Assembly: GCF_003318255.1 (NCBI RefSeq) | Contig: NZ_QOCF01000007.1 | Coordinates: forward strand, 186,001-250,000 | Length of the DNA stretch: 64,000 nucleotides | Direction of reading: 5' to 3' | Source of the DNA: Ruegeria sp. A3M17 | GTDB lineage: Bacteria; Pseudomonadota; Alphaproteobacteria; Rhodobacterales; Rhodobacteraceae | Shown here: positions 8,292-18,785 of the stretch, one piece after another | Layout: each line of letters opens with the position of its first letter | How positions within the stretch are numbered: position 1 is the first letter of the stretch | Notes under the pieces: generated by a model | The model's database searches: none | What the model was told of the DNA's origin: nothing | The model's input: the letters and a program-made list of their open reading frames with translations, nothing else | Program-made: the position numbers and the translations under genes

Positions 8292-9720
8292 TCAGGTAAT
8301 ATTGGCGGAATGCCATACGTTTTTTACGACCATCTAATTGTCGAGGCCCTCGGTGCCGCCTTCGCGACCGTACCCGCTGGATTTCACCCCACCAAAGGGG
8401 GTTTCGGGCATAGACGCCTCCAGCCTGTTGATCGACAGGTTACCATCCTCAACCTCATCAATCAGCCGATCGATGTAGTCCGCACGATTTGTAAACGCGT
8501 ATCCGGCCAGCCCAAAAGGAACCGAGTTTGCCATATCGATGGCGTCATCCAGTAAGGATACCGGATTGATCACGGCCACCGGACCAAACGGCTCCTCCTG
8601 CATGATCCGGGCGTTGTCGGGCACGTTCAGCAGGACGGTGGGCTGAACGAAGTACCCTTTGTCGCCATGTTTGACACCTCCCGTGGCAATCATCGCGCCC
8701 TTTTCACGGGCGTCTTCCACCATTTCGGTCAGTGCAGGCACCCGCCGGTCATTTGCCAGAGGCCCCATTTCCACATTTTGGTCCATGCCGTTTTCGACAA
8801 CGGTTGCCGCAGCGCGTTCAACGAAAGTTGTGGCATAATTTTCAAAGATGCTCTCATGCGCAAAGAACCTTGTGGGCGATGTGCACACCTGCCCGGCATT
8901 GCGCATTTTTCGAACGGAGCTGCAATCCCCTGCGGTTTGAACGTCGGTATCATCGCAGACAATAACAGGCGCGTGGCCGCCCAGCTCCATGAGAACCGAT
9001 GTCATGTGTTGCGAAGCTAGGGTCGTCAGGTGCCGACCCACGGCGGTTGAGCCGGTGAAAGCCACGAGCCTGACCGGATCCTGCGGGATGAGATGGCCGG
9101 AAATTTCCGCCGGTTCTCCGAACACCAGATTCAGCACACCCGGAGGCAGACCCGCATCTTCAAAGGCCTTGGCGATGTGCACGGCCCCGGCTGGCGTTTC
9201 GTCGGCCGCCTTCAGGATGATCGAGCAGCCCGAGGCCAGCGCGCCAGCAATTTTGCGCGCAGGTTGGCTCATCGGGAAGTTCCGGGGTGAAAAGGCCGCG
9301 ACGACACCAATAGGCTGGTGATGAACCGAGAATTTGTGGCCCCGAGCAGCAGGGATAACCCGACCATAGGTCCGCATCGCCTCGCCCGCGTCCCATTCAA
9401 AGAACTCGGCCGCTCGGATCACTTCGAGACGAGCCTATTTCAGTGGTTTGCCATGTTCCAGAGTGATGGTGTGGGCGATTTCTTCCTGACGCTCCCGCAT
9501 CAGCGCAGCGGCTCGCAAGATGGTGTCAGAACGTTCGCGCGGCGAGGTGCGGCTCCATGGTCGGAACCCTTTGACGGCCGCTTCCAGCGCGTCATCCAGA
9601 ACCTGCTTTGACGCGCAAGGAAGACGCCCGATTTCGCCCTCGGTCGCTGGATTCACGACCGATATGTCCTGGCTGGCTGTGCGCCATTTGCCCGCGATGA
9701 ACAGCTTAAAATTCAGGATA
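8292..9720 (-). pseudogene. Aldehyde dehydrogenase pseudogene (two in-frame TAG codons)
   Basis: This is a succinate-semialdehyde/aldehyde dehydrogenase-family gene broken at two places without loss of frame. The N-terminal part (FKLFIAGKWRTASQD to TLEHGKPLK) ends at a TAG at 9435-9437. The same frame continues at once as ARLEVIRAAEFFEWDAGEA, where active relatives have an unbroken reading. The second TAG at 8334-8336 falls after GREGGTEGLDN, and the frame then continues as MVVKNVWHSANIT, a normal C-terminus for the family. Catalytic residues remain visible: glutamate in LMELGGHAP and cysteine in NAGQVCTSPTRF. No convincing start codon precedes FKLFIAG, so the 5' end is approximate. The gene is inactive unless both stops are suppressed. 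Confidence 0.85.
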
Positions 9721-9837
9721 CATGAAACCGGTGCCTCCGACTTTGACCATTTCAAATCACGCAATGTCTGGCATAACTTCAAGTGAATTGGGTGAATACT
9801 GATATCAATTTGACGAACACCTGATCTCAATTCTGTT

Positions 9838-10381
9838 TCACCGCCTGATGCAGCGCCGATATAAAGGCGCGACCGACGGGGGAAGGATCGGCATCAGCAC
9901 TTCATTCGTACTTTCGTTGATCTTGATCGCGACGTTCGGACGGTCAGAATGTGCCCACCACAACGCGACCCGAGTTTCCTTCGTGCAGGTCATCCAATTC
10001 CTGCGCGGCGTTCTGGATATTGCCATGCGCACCCACCGCCACCAGCAGGCGCAGTTGACGCAGTTTCAGCCCCTCCCCGACTGCGATCTCCAACGCGTCC
10101 GCGACTGTTTGATCCGCCAATGCCCCGACGGACACCGTGATCATGTCCGTACCCTACCCCAGAACCTGAGAACCAAAGGCCGCCAGTGCCTGATGGCCAG
10201 CGCATTCGATCACCAGATCTGCATTGGCGATAAGCTCGGGCACCGAACCCACAAACAGGTTCCGGTTTTGTGAAATGCTGCTTGGTCGCACCAGAACCGC
10301 ATGTACCATATGGCCCCGCGCCCGAACCGCGCCCATGACATGCAGCGCAATCGCGCCTTTACCGATCAATCCTATTTTCAT
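9838..10381 (-). pseudogene. Aspartate dehydrogenase (NadX-like) pseudogene, nonsense codon and lost C-terminus
   Basis: The reading from the ATG at 10381 begins MKIGLIGKGAIALHVMGAV, a Rossmann nucleotide-binding start, and reaches LVIECAGHQALAAFGSQVLG. It then meets a TAG at 10154-10156 and continues in the same frame as GTDMITVSVGALADQTVADAL. That pairing (ECAGHxALA then a VSVGALAD segment) is typical of L-aspartate dehydrogenase. Frame is lost near 9985: the residues KETRVALWWAHSDRP, which resemble the next conserved block, are in another frame. The catalytic C-terminal third is missing, giving about 180 codons where about 265 are usual. The pseudogene lies between the aldehyde dehydrogenase pseudogene and the divergent dihydrodipicolinate-synthase-like pseudogene. 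Confidence 0.8.
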
Positions 10382-10539
10382 GTAGCAAACCCAAACCTGC
10401 GCCAAAGATTTCTAAGTTAGTATTCTCTGGGTATTCTAATTTCAGATTCCCAGTTCCCGGCTTTCGCATTGGATCATGCGGTGTGAACAGGCTTGGATGG
10501 CGACGCTAGAATTGCGCGTCAATCTGAAGGCCCGTCAAA

Positions 10540-11493
10540 ATGAAATACGCCAAGCGCGACGCCAAAGCCTATGCGCGCAAGAACATGACAGGTATCTGGG
10601 CCGCAGCCCTGAACTCGTTCAACGATGATTTGTCCCTGGATGAGGCCGGGCTACGGTCGAACATTCGCCACTGAATCGACGACCTAGACATCCAGGGTCT
10701 GTTCGTGACGGGCAAATCGGGCGAGTTCTTTTCGATGAGCCAGGATGAGCGCAAGCGCAACTTTGAGATTGCGGTTGACGAATGCGCGGGCAAAGCCGGT
10801 GTGATCGTCTCGGTCTCGGATCAGAACATGGAAACAGCGCTGGAACTGGCCCGCCACGCGCAGAATTGTGGGGCCGATTACATCGTTTTGCACGCACCGG
10901 TTCTAAGCTTTGTTCAGGATCGTAGAGAGGTTTTATATCAGTTATACAAGCGGTTCTGCGATGAGCTGGACATCGGGATTGCGATGTGGAGCAACCCGGA
11001 CAGCGGATACCTGATGCAGCCCGAAGAATGCGCGCGGATTGCCGATCTGCCTAACATTGTGGCAATCAAATACTCCGTCCCGCGTGAGATGTGTGTGAAA
11101 CTGACCCATATGGTGGGCGACAAAATCCATGTCTCGACCCCGGCCGAACATGAATGGCTGGACAATATTCTGGAACTGAACTGGAAGCTGTGTCTGCGCT
11201 CGTCGTCGCCGTATCAGTTACAGACCAAGAATGATCAACGCATGAACGAATACACGCGGCTGGCCTTTGCCGGAAAAGCGGATGAGGCACGCAAGGTGTT
11301 TGATAGCCTGAACCCGGTACGGGACGCGATGAAGCGAACCAAAACTGCAGGCAAACCCACCGCTTTTGGAAAATACTGGCAGGAGTTGCTGGGACAGGTC
11401 GGGGGGCGTTTGCGGCCCCCGATACTGGAACTGACCGAGGCGGAAAAAGAGATCATCTGCAAGGGGTTCGCGGAAAGCGGCCTGAAGCAATAG
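10540..11493 (+). pseudogene. Dihydrodipicolinate synthase/N-acetylneuraminate lyase family gene with one nonsense codon
   Basis: From the ATG at 10540 the frame reads 317 residues with one interruption, a TGA at codon 45 (10672-10674). The context is SNIRH-stop-IDDLDIQGLFVTGKSGEFF, where relatives have a tryptophan (TGG), so a single G-to-A change explains it. The rest appears complete: GADYIVLHAPVLSF, the Schiff-base lysine in NIVAIKYSVPREMC, and a normal C-terminus. A restart at GTG 10705 would lose the first strands of the TIM barrel and is unlikely to give active enzyme. The gene faces away from two other decayed genes and points toward the dioxygenase and TRAP genes. Members of this family cleave or form keto-acid aldols; the original substrate is unknown. 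Confidence 0.8.
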
Positions 11494-11534
11494 CCCCATC
11501 GATATAAGTAAAACGGATATCTAGATACAGATAA

Positions 11535-13130
<1,596 letters not shown>

Positions 13131-13147
13131 AGTTGAACGTTTCAAGG

Positions 13148-13178
13148 AAAGGGCGCAGGTCAATCCTGCGCCCTTTTT
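13148..13178 (+). terminator. Intra-operon terminator/attenuator between dctP and dctQ
   Basis: A perfect 12-base inverted repeat (AAAGGGCGCAGG / CCTGCGCCCTTT) with a 5-base loop is followed by more T residues. It starts 17 bases after the dctP stop and ends 15 bases before the dctQ start. It looks like a partial terminator setting a higher dctP:dctQM ratio, or an RNA-stabilising 3' hairpin. Confidence 0.8.
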
Positions 13179-13193
13179 CATAGGGGATCGGCG

Positions 13194-13727
13194 ATGTTAT
13201 ACCGGCTGTCTGCAGCGTGGGCGTGGGTTGAGTTATGGTGTGCCGCAGCACTGGCCGTTTGCGTCACATTGTTGATTTTGTTGAATGTCGTGACCAGAAC
13301 CGCTGGTAACGCCCTGTTCTGGGTGGATGAACTGGCGATCTATGCCATGGTTTGGATGACATTCCTTGGCGCGTCAGCCGCGTTGCACCACCGCAATTCG
13401 GTCTCGATCACGATCCTTGTGGATCTGGTGCCGCCGCAGGTGCAGGCAATCATCCAAAAGGCAGTCGACATCGTTGTCTTCGCGTTTGCAATCGCGATGC
13501 TGTGGTTCTGCTGGCGTTGGTTTCTGCCATTGGACATCGCTCGTACAGGGTTCGACACCGTGGCGTTTCAAGGCAATACGTTCAACTTCATCTATGCCGA
13601 GCCGACCTCAACCCTCGGGCTTCCGAAGTTTCTGTTTTGGCTGGTTATATGGTTGTTCGCCTTGGGGGCTACGCTGCATTCCACGATGCATCTTCTGACG
13701 AGACCCGGACGAGGGTCTCAGGCATGA
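13194..13727 (+). CDS. dctQ: TRAP transporter small permease DctQ
   Basis: This is a 177-residue four-helix inner-membrane protein. Segments lie at about residues 12-33 (ALAVCVTLLILLNVVTR), 40-60, 85-108 and 130-155. The family pattern FWVDELAIYAMVWMTFLGASAALHHR is present (read in parts), followed by the amphipathic loop VSITILVDLVPPQVQ. Its stop codon overlaps the dctM start (ATGA), so the two membrane subunits are translated together. It anchors the complex to the large permease and the binding protein. Confidence 0.92.
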   Translation: MLYRLSAAWAWVELWCAAALAVCVTLLILLNVVTRTAGNALFWVDELAIYAMVWMTFLGASAALHHRNSVSITILVDLVPPQVQAIIQKAVDIVVFAFAIAMLWFCWRWFLPLDIARTGFDTVAFQGNTFNFIYAEPTSTLGLPKFLFWLVIWLFALGATLHSTMHLLTRPGRGSQA

Positions 13728-14983
13728 GCCCTTTTGTCTTTCTGGCCACCCTGTTGCTGTCAGTGCCCGTCGCTATCGTGCTGGCGATCACCGCAATCTG
13801 GTACATCTGGGAAAGCGGGAACACGGTTCTGTACGACAGTTTCGCGCAGAAGATGTTTGGCGGGTTGGAAAACTACGGCCTGCTGGCCATCCCGCTGTTC
13901 ATGCTGACCGGAGAGCTGATGAATGAAGGCGGCATGACGCGCCGTCTGGTCGCCTTGGCCCGCGTTTTCGTTGGCGGATTCCGGGGCGGGCTCGCCTATA
14001 TCAACCTGCTGGCCAATATGTTCATGGCCGCCATCATCGGCTCGGCCACTGCGCAGATCGCCGTTATGTCGCGCGCCATGGTCCCCGCGATGGAAGAAGA
14101 AGGCTATAGCAAGGGCTTCGCCGCTGCCACGACAGCAGCCGGGGGCCTGTTGGCACCGGTCATCCCACCGTCGATGATGTTTGTCATCTTCGGCGTTTTG
14201 GCACAGATTCCCATCGGCGACATGTTCATCGCCGGGATCATACCCGGCCTGCTGCTAGCCGGAGCCTTTGCTTTGGTGATCACGCTTGTCGGTTGGGTCC
14301 AGCAGTTTCCCAAGGGCGTCTGGATGTCCCGCCGCGATGCTCTGCAGGCCCTGATCGCCGCCCTGCCCGCGATGCTGATCCCGGTGTCGATCATCGGTGG
14401 TATTCTGTTTGGCATCGCTACGCCGACCGAATCCGCAGCCATCGCTTCGCTGATCGCATTTCTGGTCGGGTGGCTCATTTACGGAGAGCTAAAGCCGCAA
14501 CATCTGGGCGAGATGTTCAAGCGAACAGCCGCAAACGCATCGATGATCCTGTTCATGATTGCGGCGGCCAGCGTTTTTGGGTGGGTCATCATTTACGAAG
14601 AAATACCGCAGCAGCTAGCGGGGCTGATCACGTCGATCACGTCAGATCCGTTCATGTTTTTACTGATCGTAAATGCCGCGCTGCTTTTGGTGGGGATGGT
14701 GATCGACGGGATCGCCGCCATCATCCTGATCACGCCCATTCTGTTGCCGATTGCCACTGGGTCATACGATATCAGCCCCTATCAGTTCGGCGTTGTCGTT
14801 TGCCTGAACCTGGTTCTTGGCCTGCTCACGCCGCCCGTTGGCATTGGCCTCTACATCGCCTCATCCATGAGCGGCACGACCCCCGGAGCAATTCTGAAAT
14901 CGCTTTGGCCATTCCTGATTGCCGTGGCCGCTGTCTTGATCCTGTTAAGCTATGTCCCAAGCCTGTCGACCTACTTGATCTAG
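13724..14983 (+). CDS. dctM: TRAP transporter large permease DctM
   Basis: This is the 419-residue transport subunit that uses the sodium gradient to move the DctP-delivered carboxylate. About 12 hydrophobic segments run through the whole protein. Recognisable family stretches are AIPLFMLTGELMNEGGMTRRL, GSATAQIAVMSRAMVPAME, APVIPPSMMFVIFGVLAQ and ITPILLPIATG; the ends of the longest are omitted. The ATG at 13724 overlaps the dctQ stop by 4 bp and is clearly the start, although the frame is open further upstream. Confidence 0.93.
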   Translation: MSPFVFLATLLLSVPVAIVLAITAIWYIWESGNTVLYDSFAQKMFGGLENYGLLAIPLFMLTGELMNEGGMTRRLVALARVFVGGFRGGLAYINLLANMFMAAIIGSATAQIAVMSRAMVPAMEEEGYSKGFAAATTAAGGLLAPVIPPSMMFVIFGVLAQIPIGDMFIAGIIPGLLLAGAFALVITLVGWVQQFPKGVWMSRRDALQALIAALPAMLIPVSIIGGILFGIATPTESAAIASLIAFLVGWLIYGELKPQHLGEMFKRTAANASMILFMIAAASVFGWVIIYEEIPQQLAGLITSITSDPFMFLLIVNAALLLVGMVIDGIAAIILITPILLPIATGSYDISPYQFGVVVCLNLVLGLLTPPVGIGLYIASSMSGTTPGAILKSLWPFLIAVAAVLILLSYVPSLSTYLI

Positions 14984-15042
14984 CAAAACGTGATGTCGCC
15001 ACGCGGCTTTGAACGCCCCATATGGGGGGCAGCATCTGGTAA

Positions 15043-15066
15043 GAGGCCCGCGCTTTCGGGCCCCTT
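15043..15066. terminator. Terminator between convergent dctM and preA
   Basis: A hairpin with arms GGCCCG and CGGGCC around a 6-base loop lies in the 102-bp gap between the two convergent genes. A perfect 12-base palindrome CCCCATATGGGG precedes it at 15016-15027. The minus-strand reading ends in a short CTCTT stretch; the plus strand has CCCCTT. It probably acts in both directions. Confidence 0.5.
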
Positions 15067-15085
15067 CATGTTTTCAGTACCCGAG

Positions 15086-16390
15086 TTACTCGGCAGCTTT
15101 GGCCATCGGGTTATTAGGATGAGTCGTCCAATTGGCATAATCGCGCTGAACTTCCAGACCGGTCCGCGGATCGACCTCTCCGGCGGTCATTGGCACCATT
15201 GAGATGCAGCCGTCGACCGGGCAAACATCCACGCACAGATTACAGGCGACGCATTCGTCATCCATGACCTCGAACACCCGGTCATCGGACATGGAAATCG
15301 CCTGGTGGCTGGTGTCTTCGCACGCGGCATAGCAGCGACCGCATTTGATGCACTCGTCCTGATCGATCTTGGCCTTGGCCACGTAGTTCAGGTTCAGGTA
15401 TTGCCAATCGGTCACGTTTGGAACCGCACGACCGACAATCTCGGACACGTTTGTGTACCCTTTTTCATCCATCCACTTGGACAGACCTGCGGTCAGTTCG
15501 TCGATGATCTTAAAGCCGTAGGTCATAGCAGCCGTGCACACCTGAACGTTACCACAGCCCAGCGAAATGAACTCTGCCGCATCGCGCCATGTGGTCACGC
15601 CCCCAATGCCGGAAATCGGCAGGCCATGGGTGGCTTCGGCGCGCGCGATCTCGGACACCATCGACAGGGCAATTGGCTTGACCGCCGGACCACAGTATCC
15701 ACCGTGGCTGCCTTTGCCATCAATCGACGGTTCCGGGCTGAACGTGTCCAAATCGACGCTGGTGATCGAATTGATCGTGTTGATCAATGACACTGCATCC
15801 GCGCCGCCGTTTTTCGCCGCCTCAGCAGGCTTGCGAACATCAGTGATGTTTGGCGTCAGCTTCACGATCACGGGCCGGTCATAGTATTTTTTGCACCAGC
15901 GGGTGACCATCTCGATATATTCCGGCACCTGCCCTACGGCTGCGCCCATTCCGCGCTCGCTCATCCCGTGCGGGCAGCCAAAGTTCAGCTCGATCCCGTC
16001 TGCACCGGTCTCTTCGACGCGCGGCAGGATAGCTTTCCAGGCTTCTTCCTCGCACGGCACCATGATAGAGGCGATCAGCGCGCGGTCTGGATAGTCGGCT
16101 TTGACCCGCGCCATTTCTTCAAGGTTCACTTCAAGCGGGCGGTCGGTGATCAGTTCGATGTTGTTAAGACCCAACAGGCGGCGATCCGCGCCATAGATCG
16201 CGCCGTAGCGCGGCCCGTTCACATTTACGACCGGTGGCCCCTCGGAGCCCAGCGTTTTCCAGACGACACCGCCCCATCCGGCCTCGAAAGCGCGGCGCAC
16301 GTTGTATTCCTTGTCTGTCGGCGGCGCAGATGCCAGCCAATAGGGGTTGGGGCTGGAAATGCCCAGAAAGTTTGTTGTCAGATCGGCCAT
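15086..16390 (-). CDS. preA: NAD-dependent dihydropyrimidine dehydrogenase, catalytic subunit PreA
   Basis: This is the FMN/iron-sulfur subunit that reduces uracil and thymine to the dihydropyrimidines, 434 residues. The N-terminal TIM-barrel domain resembles dihydroorotate dehydrogenase: LGISSPNPYWLASAPPTDKE, ELNFGCPHGMSERGMG and the substrate/FMN part VKLTPNITDV. The C-terminal ferredoxin domain has two CxxCxxC sets, CIKCGRCYAACEDTSH and CVACNLCVDVCPVDGC, for two 4Fe-4S clusters. It is the last gene of preT - methyltransferase - preA. PreT supplies electrons from NAD(P)H. Its product goes to the dihydropyrimidinase encoded at 4683-6137. Confidence 0.96.
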   Translation of the reverse strand: MADLTTNFLGISSPNPYWLASAPPTDKEYNVRRAFEAGWGGVVWKTLGSEGPPVVNVNGPRYGAIYGADRRLLGLNNIELITDRPLEVNLEEMARVKADYPDRALIASIMVPCEEEAWKAILPRVEETGADGIELNFGCPHGMSERGMGAAVGQVPEYIEMVTRWCKKYYDRPVIVKLTPNITDVRKPAEAAKNGGADAVSLINTINSITSVDLDTFSPEPSIDGKGSHGGYCGPAVKPIALSMVSEIARAEATHGLPISGIGGVTTWRDAAEFISLGCGNVQVCTAAMTYGFKIIDELTAGLSKWMDEKGYTNVSEIVGRAVPNVTDWQYLNLNYVAKAKIDQDECIKCGRCYAACEDTSHQAISMSDDRVFEVMDDECVACNLCVDVCPVDGCISMVPMTAGEVDPRTGLEVQRDYANWTTHPNNPMAKAAE

Positions 16391-16408
16391 GGCTTCTCCC
16401 TTCCCGGC

Positions 16409-17245
16409 TCAGCCGGATTTCTTGAATATCATTTCGGTCGGACGAATGCGCCCGGCCTTGAGGTTCGTGACGTAGTTTTGAAACTTTTCGGGCGCCGTCT
16501 CGCCCATCATCAGGTGGATGCCCAAGGGCGCCGGGCCGCTTTCGGCGATGCGTGCGAACACCTCTTCGAAGAAGGTAAGTGCGAATTCGGTCCGGTCTGC
16601 CTCGGCCACCAGTTCGAGGCCGGCGGCAGAGGCGGCATCTCTGTAAACTTCAGGCGCGTCGACAAAGGATGTCTCAGCAACGGTTGACCACGGCAAAGGG
16701 AAGGCCAGCGGTTCATCCACGCCCCCTCCCATCACGTCAAACAGGGCAAAGACTCCATCTCTGGCCAGTGCTCGCGAGGCTTCCGCGAACAGACCTGCCT
16801 TGTCATCGATGTTCATCCCGACATGCATCATGACGGCAAGATCGAAACCCGCATCCGGTACGGGCAAGTCCAGTGCGCTACCCACCAGAAAACTGGTTTT
16901 TTCGGAATGACCGACAATCTGGCTCAAAGCGGTGGCCGTTTCGACAAATTCCGGCGTCAGGTCGACCCCGGTCACTGTTGAGTCATAACGATCCACAATA
17001 TACCGCGACGTCCCGCCGATGCCGCAGCCGACATCCAGTACACGGGTCGCGTGGGTCGGCGAAAGCTGGGCAAACAGGTTGTCCGTCGCAAGAACGCCGC
17101 CGGTATGGAACTCATCACCTGCCTTTAGGTCGGCAACCGTGGCCGCATTTGGATCAATGCCACTGGCTTTGAGAGCCTCACGCACGCGTTCCGTAAGAGC
17201 ACCAGTTGTATAGTGTTGCGCAACAGCTTGTTCGATCTGGGACAT
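16409..17245 (-). CDS. Class I SAM-dependent methyltransferase between preT and preA
   Basis: This is a 278-residue Rossmann-fold methyltransferase. Motif I is RVLDVGCGIGGTSRYIV at about residues 67-83, followed by an acidic residue in TVTGVDLTPEF, motif II-like FDLAVMMHVGMNI and motif III-like RALARDGVFALFDV. The layout is like the sarcosine/dimethylglycine or coenzyme-Q-type small-molecule methyltransferases (Methyltransf_11). The gene lies 18 bp upstream of preA and 46 bp downstream of preT, so it is very probably in their operon. Its substrate is unknown. A role on a pyrimidine or a beta-amino acid is only suggested by location. Confidence 0.85.
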   Translation of the reverse strand: MSQIEQAVAQHYTTGALTERVREALKASGIDPNAATVADLKAGDEFHTGGVLATDNLFAQLSPTHATRVLDVGCGIGGTSRYIVDRYDSTVTGVDLTPEFVETATALSQIVGHSEKTSFLVGSALDLPVPDAGFDLAVMMHVGMNIDDKAGLFAEASRALARDGVFALFDVMGGGVDEPLAFPLPWSTVAETSFVDAPEVYRDAASAAGLELVAEADRTEFALTFFEEVFARIAESGPAPLGIHLMMGETAPEKFQNYVTNLKAGRIRPTEMIFKKSG

Positions 17246-17291
17246 GAGGATACCTCAGCAGCGAATGGGATGGGGTGAATGCCCCATCCTA

Positions 17292-18626
17292 TCACGAAAC
17301 GAGCGTTGCGTGGATGTCCATCGCCGCGTCCCGGCCCTCGGCCACTGCGGTCACGGTCAGGTCTTCGCCACCTGACGCGCAATCGCCCCCGGCCCAGACA
17401 CCACCCATCGATGTACGCCCAGCACCAGACACAGCGATCTTGTTGCCATCCAGCTTCAACCCTTCCGGCGCGCCGTCTAGGTTTTGACCGATCGCTTTGA
17501 GGACCTGATCAGCGGGTATGCGGATCATTTCTCCGGTGCCCGAGAGCTTACCGTCGTGACTGGACGTATACTCCAATTCGATCACTGCTGCTGCCCCGTT
17601 TCCGTGTACGGCCACGGGCTGCACGTTGGTCATGATCTTGACACCATGCGAGGACGCGAGGTCCTGCTCAAACCGGCTGGCCCCCATCGCGTCGCGACCA
17701 CGGCGGTATGCAATGGTGACATGTTCTGCACCCAACAGTTTCGACTTCACCGCCGCGTCCACAGCGGTCATGCCACCGCCGATCACCACGACATTGCGAC
17801 CCACCGGCAGATGCGACAGGTCCGAGGCCTGCCGTACGTCCGAGATGAAATCGACCGCGTGGCGGACGCCGTCCAGATCAGCACCCTGCGCACGCAGCGC
17901 GTTCACCCCGGCAAGGCCGATAGACAGGAACACTGCATCGTAATTCTCAATCAGACCGTCCAGCGAGACGCCCTCGCCCAATACGGACCCGGTCTCGATA
18001 GAAATACCGCCGATCTTCATCAGCCAGTCGACTTCGGCCTGAGCAAAATCGTTTGTCGATTTATACGCGGCGATCCCGTATTCGTTCAGCCCACCCGGCT
18101 TGGGGCGGCTTTCGTGGATTACCACGTCATGCCCAAACATCGCCAACCGGTGCGCACAGGCCAGACCCGCAGGTCCTGCACCGATTACGGCAACCGTTTT
18201 GCCGGTTGGTGCGGCCCTTTGGAACGGATGACTTCCGCCAACCATCACACTGTCTGTTGCATAGCGCTGAAGACGACCGATTTCGACCGGTGAACCTTCG
18301 GCGGTTTCGCGCACGCAGACTTCTTCGCACAGCGTCTCAGTCGGGCAAACACGGGCGCACATGCCGCCCAGAATGTTCTGTGCCAAAATGGTCTCACCCG
18401 CCGCTTCGGGTTGGCCAGCCTGAATCTGGCGCATGAACAGCGGAATGTCGATGTCTGTCGGACAGGCTGTGACGCATGGTGCGTCGTAACAAAAATAGCA
18501 CCGATCCGCTGCCACGGCGGCCTCATGGGGGGCCAGTGGCGGATGCAAATCCGTGAAATTCGAGGTCAGCTCATCGCTGGACAGCCGCCCGGAGACAATG
18601 CCGGGGGCAATCTGGCCCTGTGCCAT
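17292..18626 (-). CDS. preT: NAD(P)-dependent dihydropyrimidine dehydrogenase, electron-input subunit PreT
   Basis: This is an FAD/iron-sulfur NAD(P)H oxidoreductase of 444 residues that passes electrons to PreA. The N-terminal cysteine-rich part has CYFCYDAPCVTACPTDIDI and GGMCARVCPTETLCEEVC, as in the glutamate synthase small-subunit family. Two dinucleotide-binding motifs follow: VAVIGAGPAGLACAHRLA (FAD) and VVVIGGGMTAVDAA (NAD(P)H). The C-terminal GGVWAGGDCASGG closes the FAD site. The start MAQGQIAPG (18626) is preferred because AGGGAG lies at proper spacing; the frame is open upstream. Two RutR-like boxes lie 57-90 bp before the start. Confidence 0.95.
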   Translation of the reverse strand: MAQGQIAPGIVSGRLSSDELTSNFTDLHPPLAPHEAAVAADRCYFCYDAPCVTACPTDIDIPLFMRQIQAGQPEAAGETILAQNILGGMCARVCPTETLCEEVCVRETAEGSPVEIGRLQRYATDSVMVGGSHPFQRAAPTGKTVAVIGAGPAGLACAHRLAMFGHDVVIHESRPKPGGLNEYGIAAYKSTNDFAQAEVDWLMKIGGISIETGSVLGEGVSLDGLIENYDAVFLSIGLAGVNALRAQGADLDGVRHAVDFISDVRQASDLSHLPVGRNVVVIGGGMTAVDAAVKSKLLGAEHVTIAYRRGRDAMGASRFEQDLASSHGVKIMTNVQPVAVHGNGAAAVIELEYTSSHDGKLSGTGEMIRIPADQVLKAIGQNLDGAPEGLKLDGNKIAVSGAGRTSMGGVWAGGDCASGGEDLTVTAVAEGRDAAMDIHATLVS

Positions 18627-18682
18627 CACTCTACTCCCTGTAGATATGTTTGTTGTGGCCTCAGCTTGCCACAAAGTAATTT

Positions 18683-18716
18683 TTTATCAAATGGTAAAAT
18701 TTGCCAAATGGTCAAA
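18683..18716 (-). promoter_or_regulatory. Tandem RutR-like boxes upstream of preT
   Basis: Read on the minus strand there are two related imperfect palindromes, TTTGACCATTTGGCAAA and TTTTACCATTTGATAAA, with their shared core ACCATTTG repeated every 17 bases. The first differs from the RutR consensus TTGACCANNTGGTCAA at two positions, the second at more. The region is very AT-rich, and the boxes overlap the place where a promoter for preT is expected, so repression by steric exclusion is plausible. Confidence 0.7.
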
Positions 18717-18785
18717 AAATGAAAAAACCGGACCAATCGACCCGGTTTTCCTTTGTTTCTGCCTGTTTTTCTTGCAGCGGACGTA

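Noticed and set aside
8292..11493. Programmed stop-codon readthrough or stop recoding in three genes
   Set aside because: Both TAG and TGA are involved, a frameshift and a missing 3' end are also present, and normal genes in the window use all stops as stops. Decay is simpler.
13352..13723. Long upstream extension of the dctM reading frame
   Set aside because: The real start at 13724 overlaps the dctQ stop in a typical ATGA; the extension overlaps the whole of dctQ in another frame.
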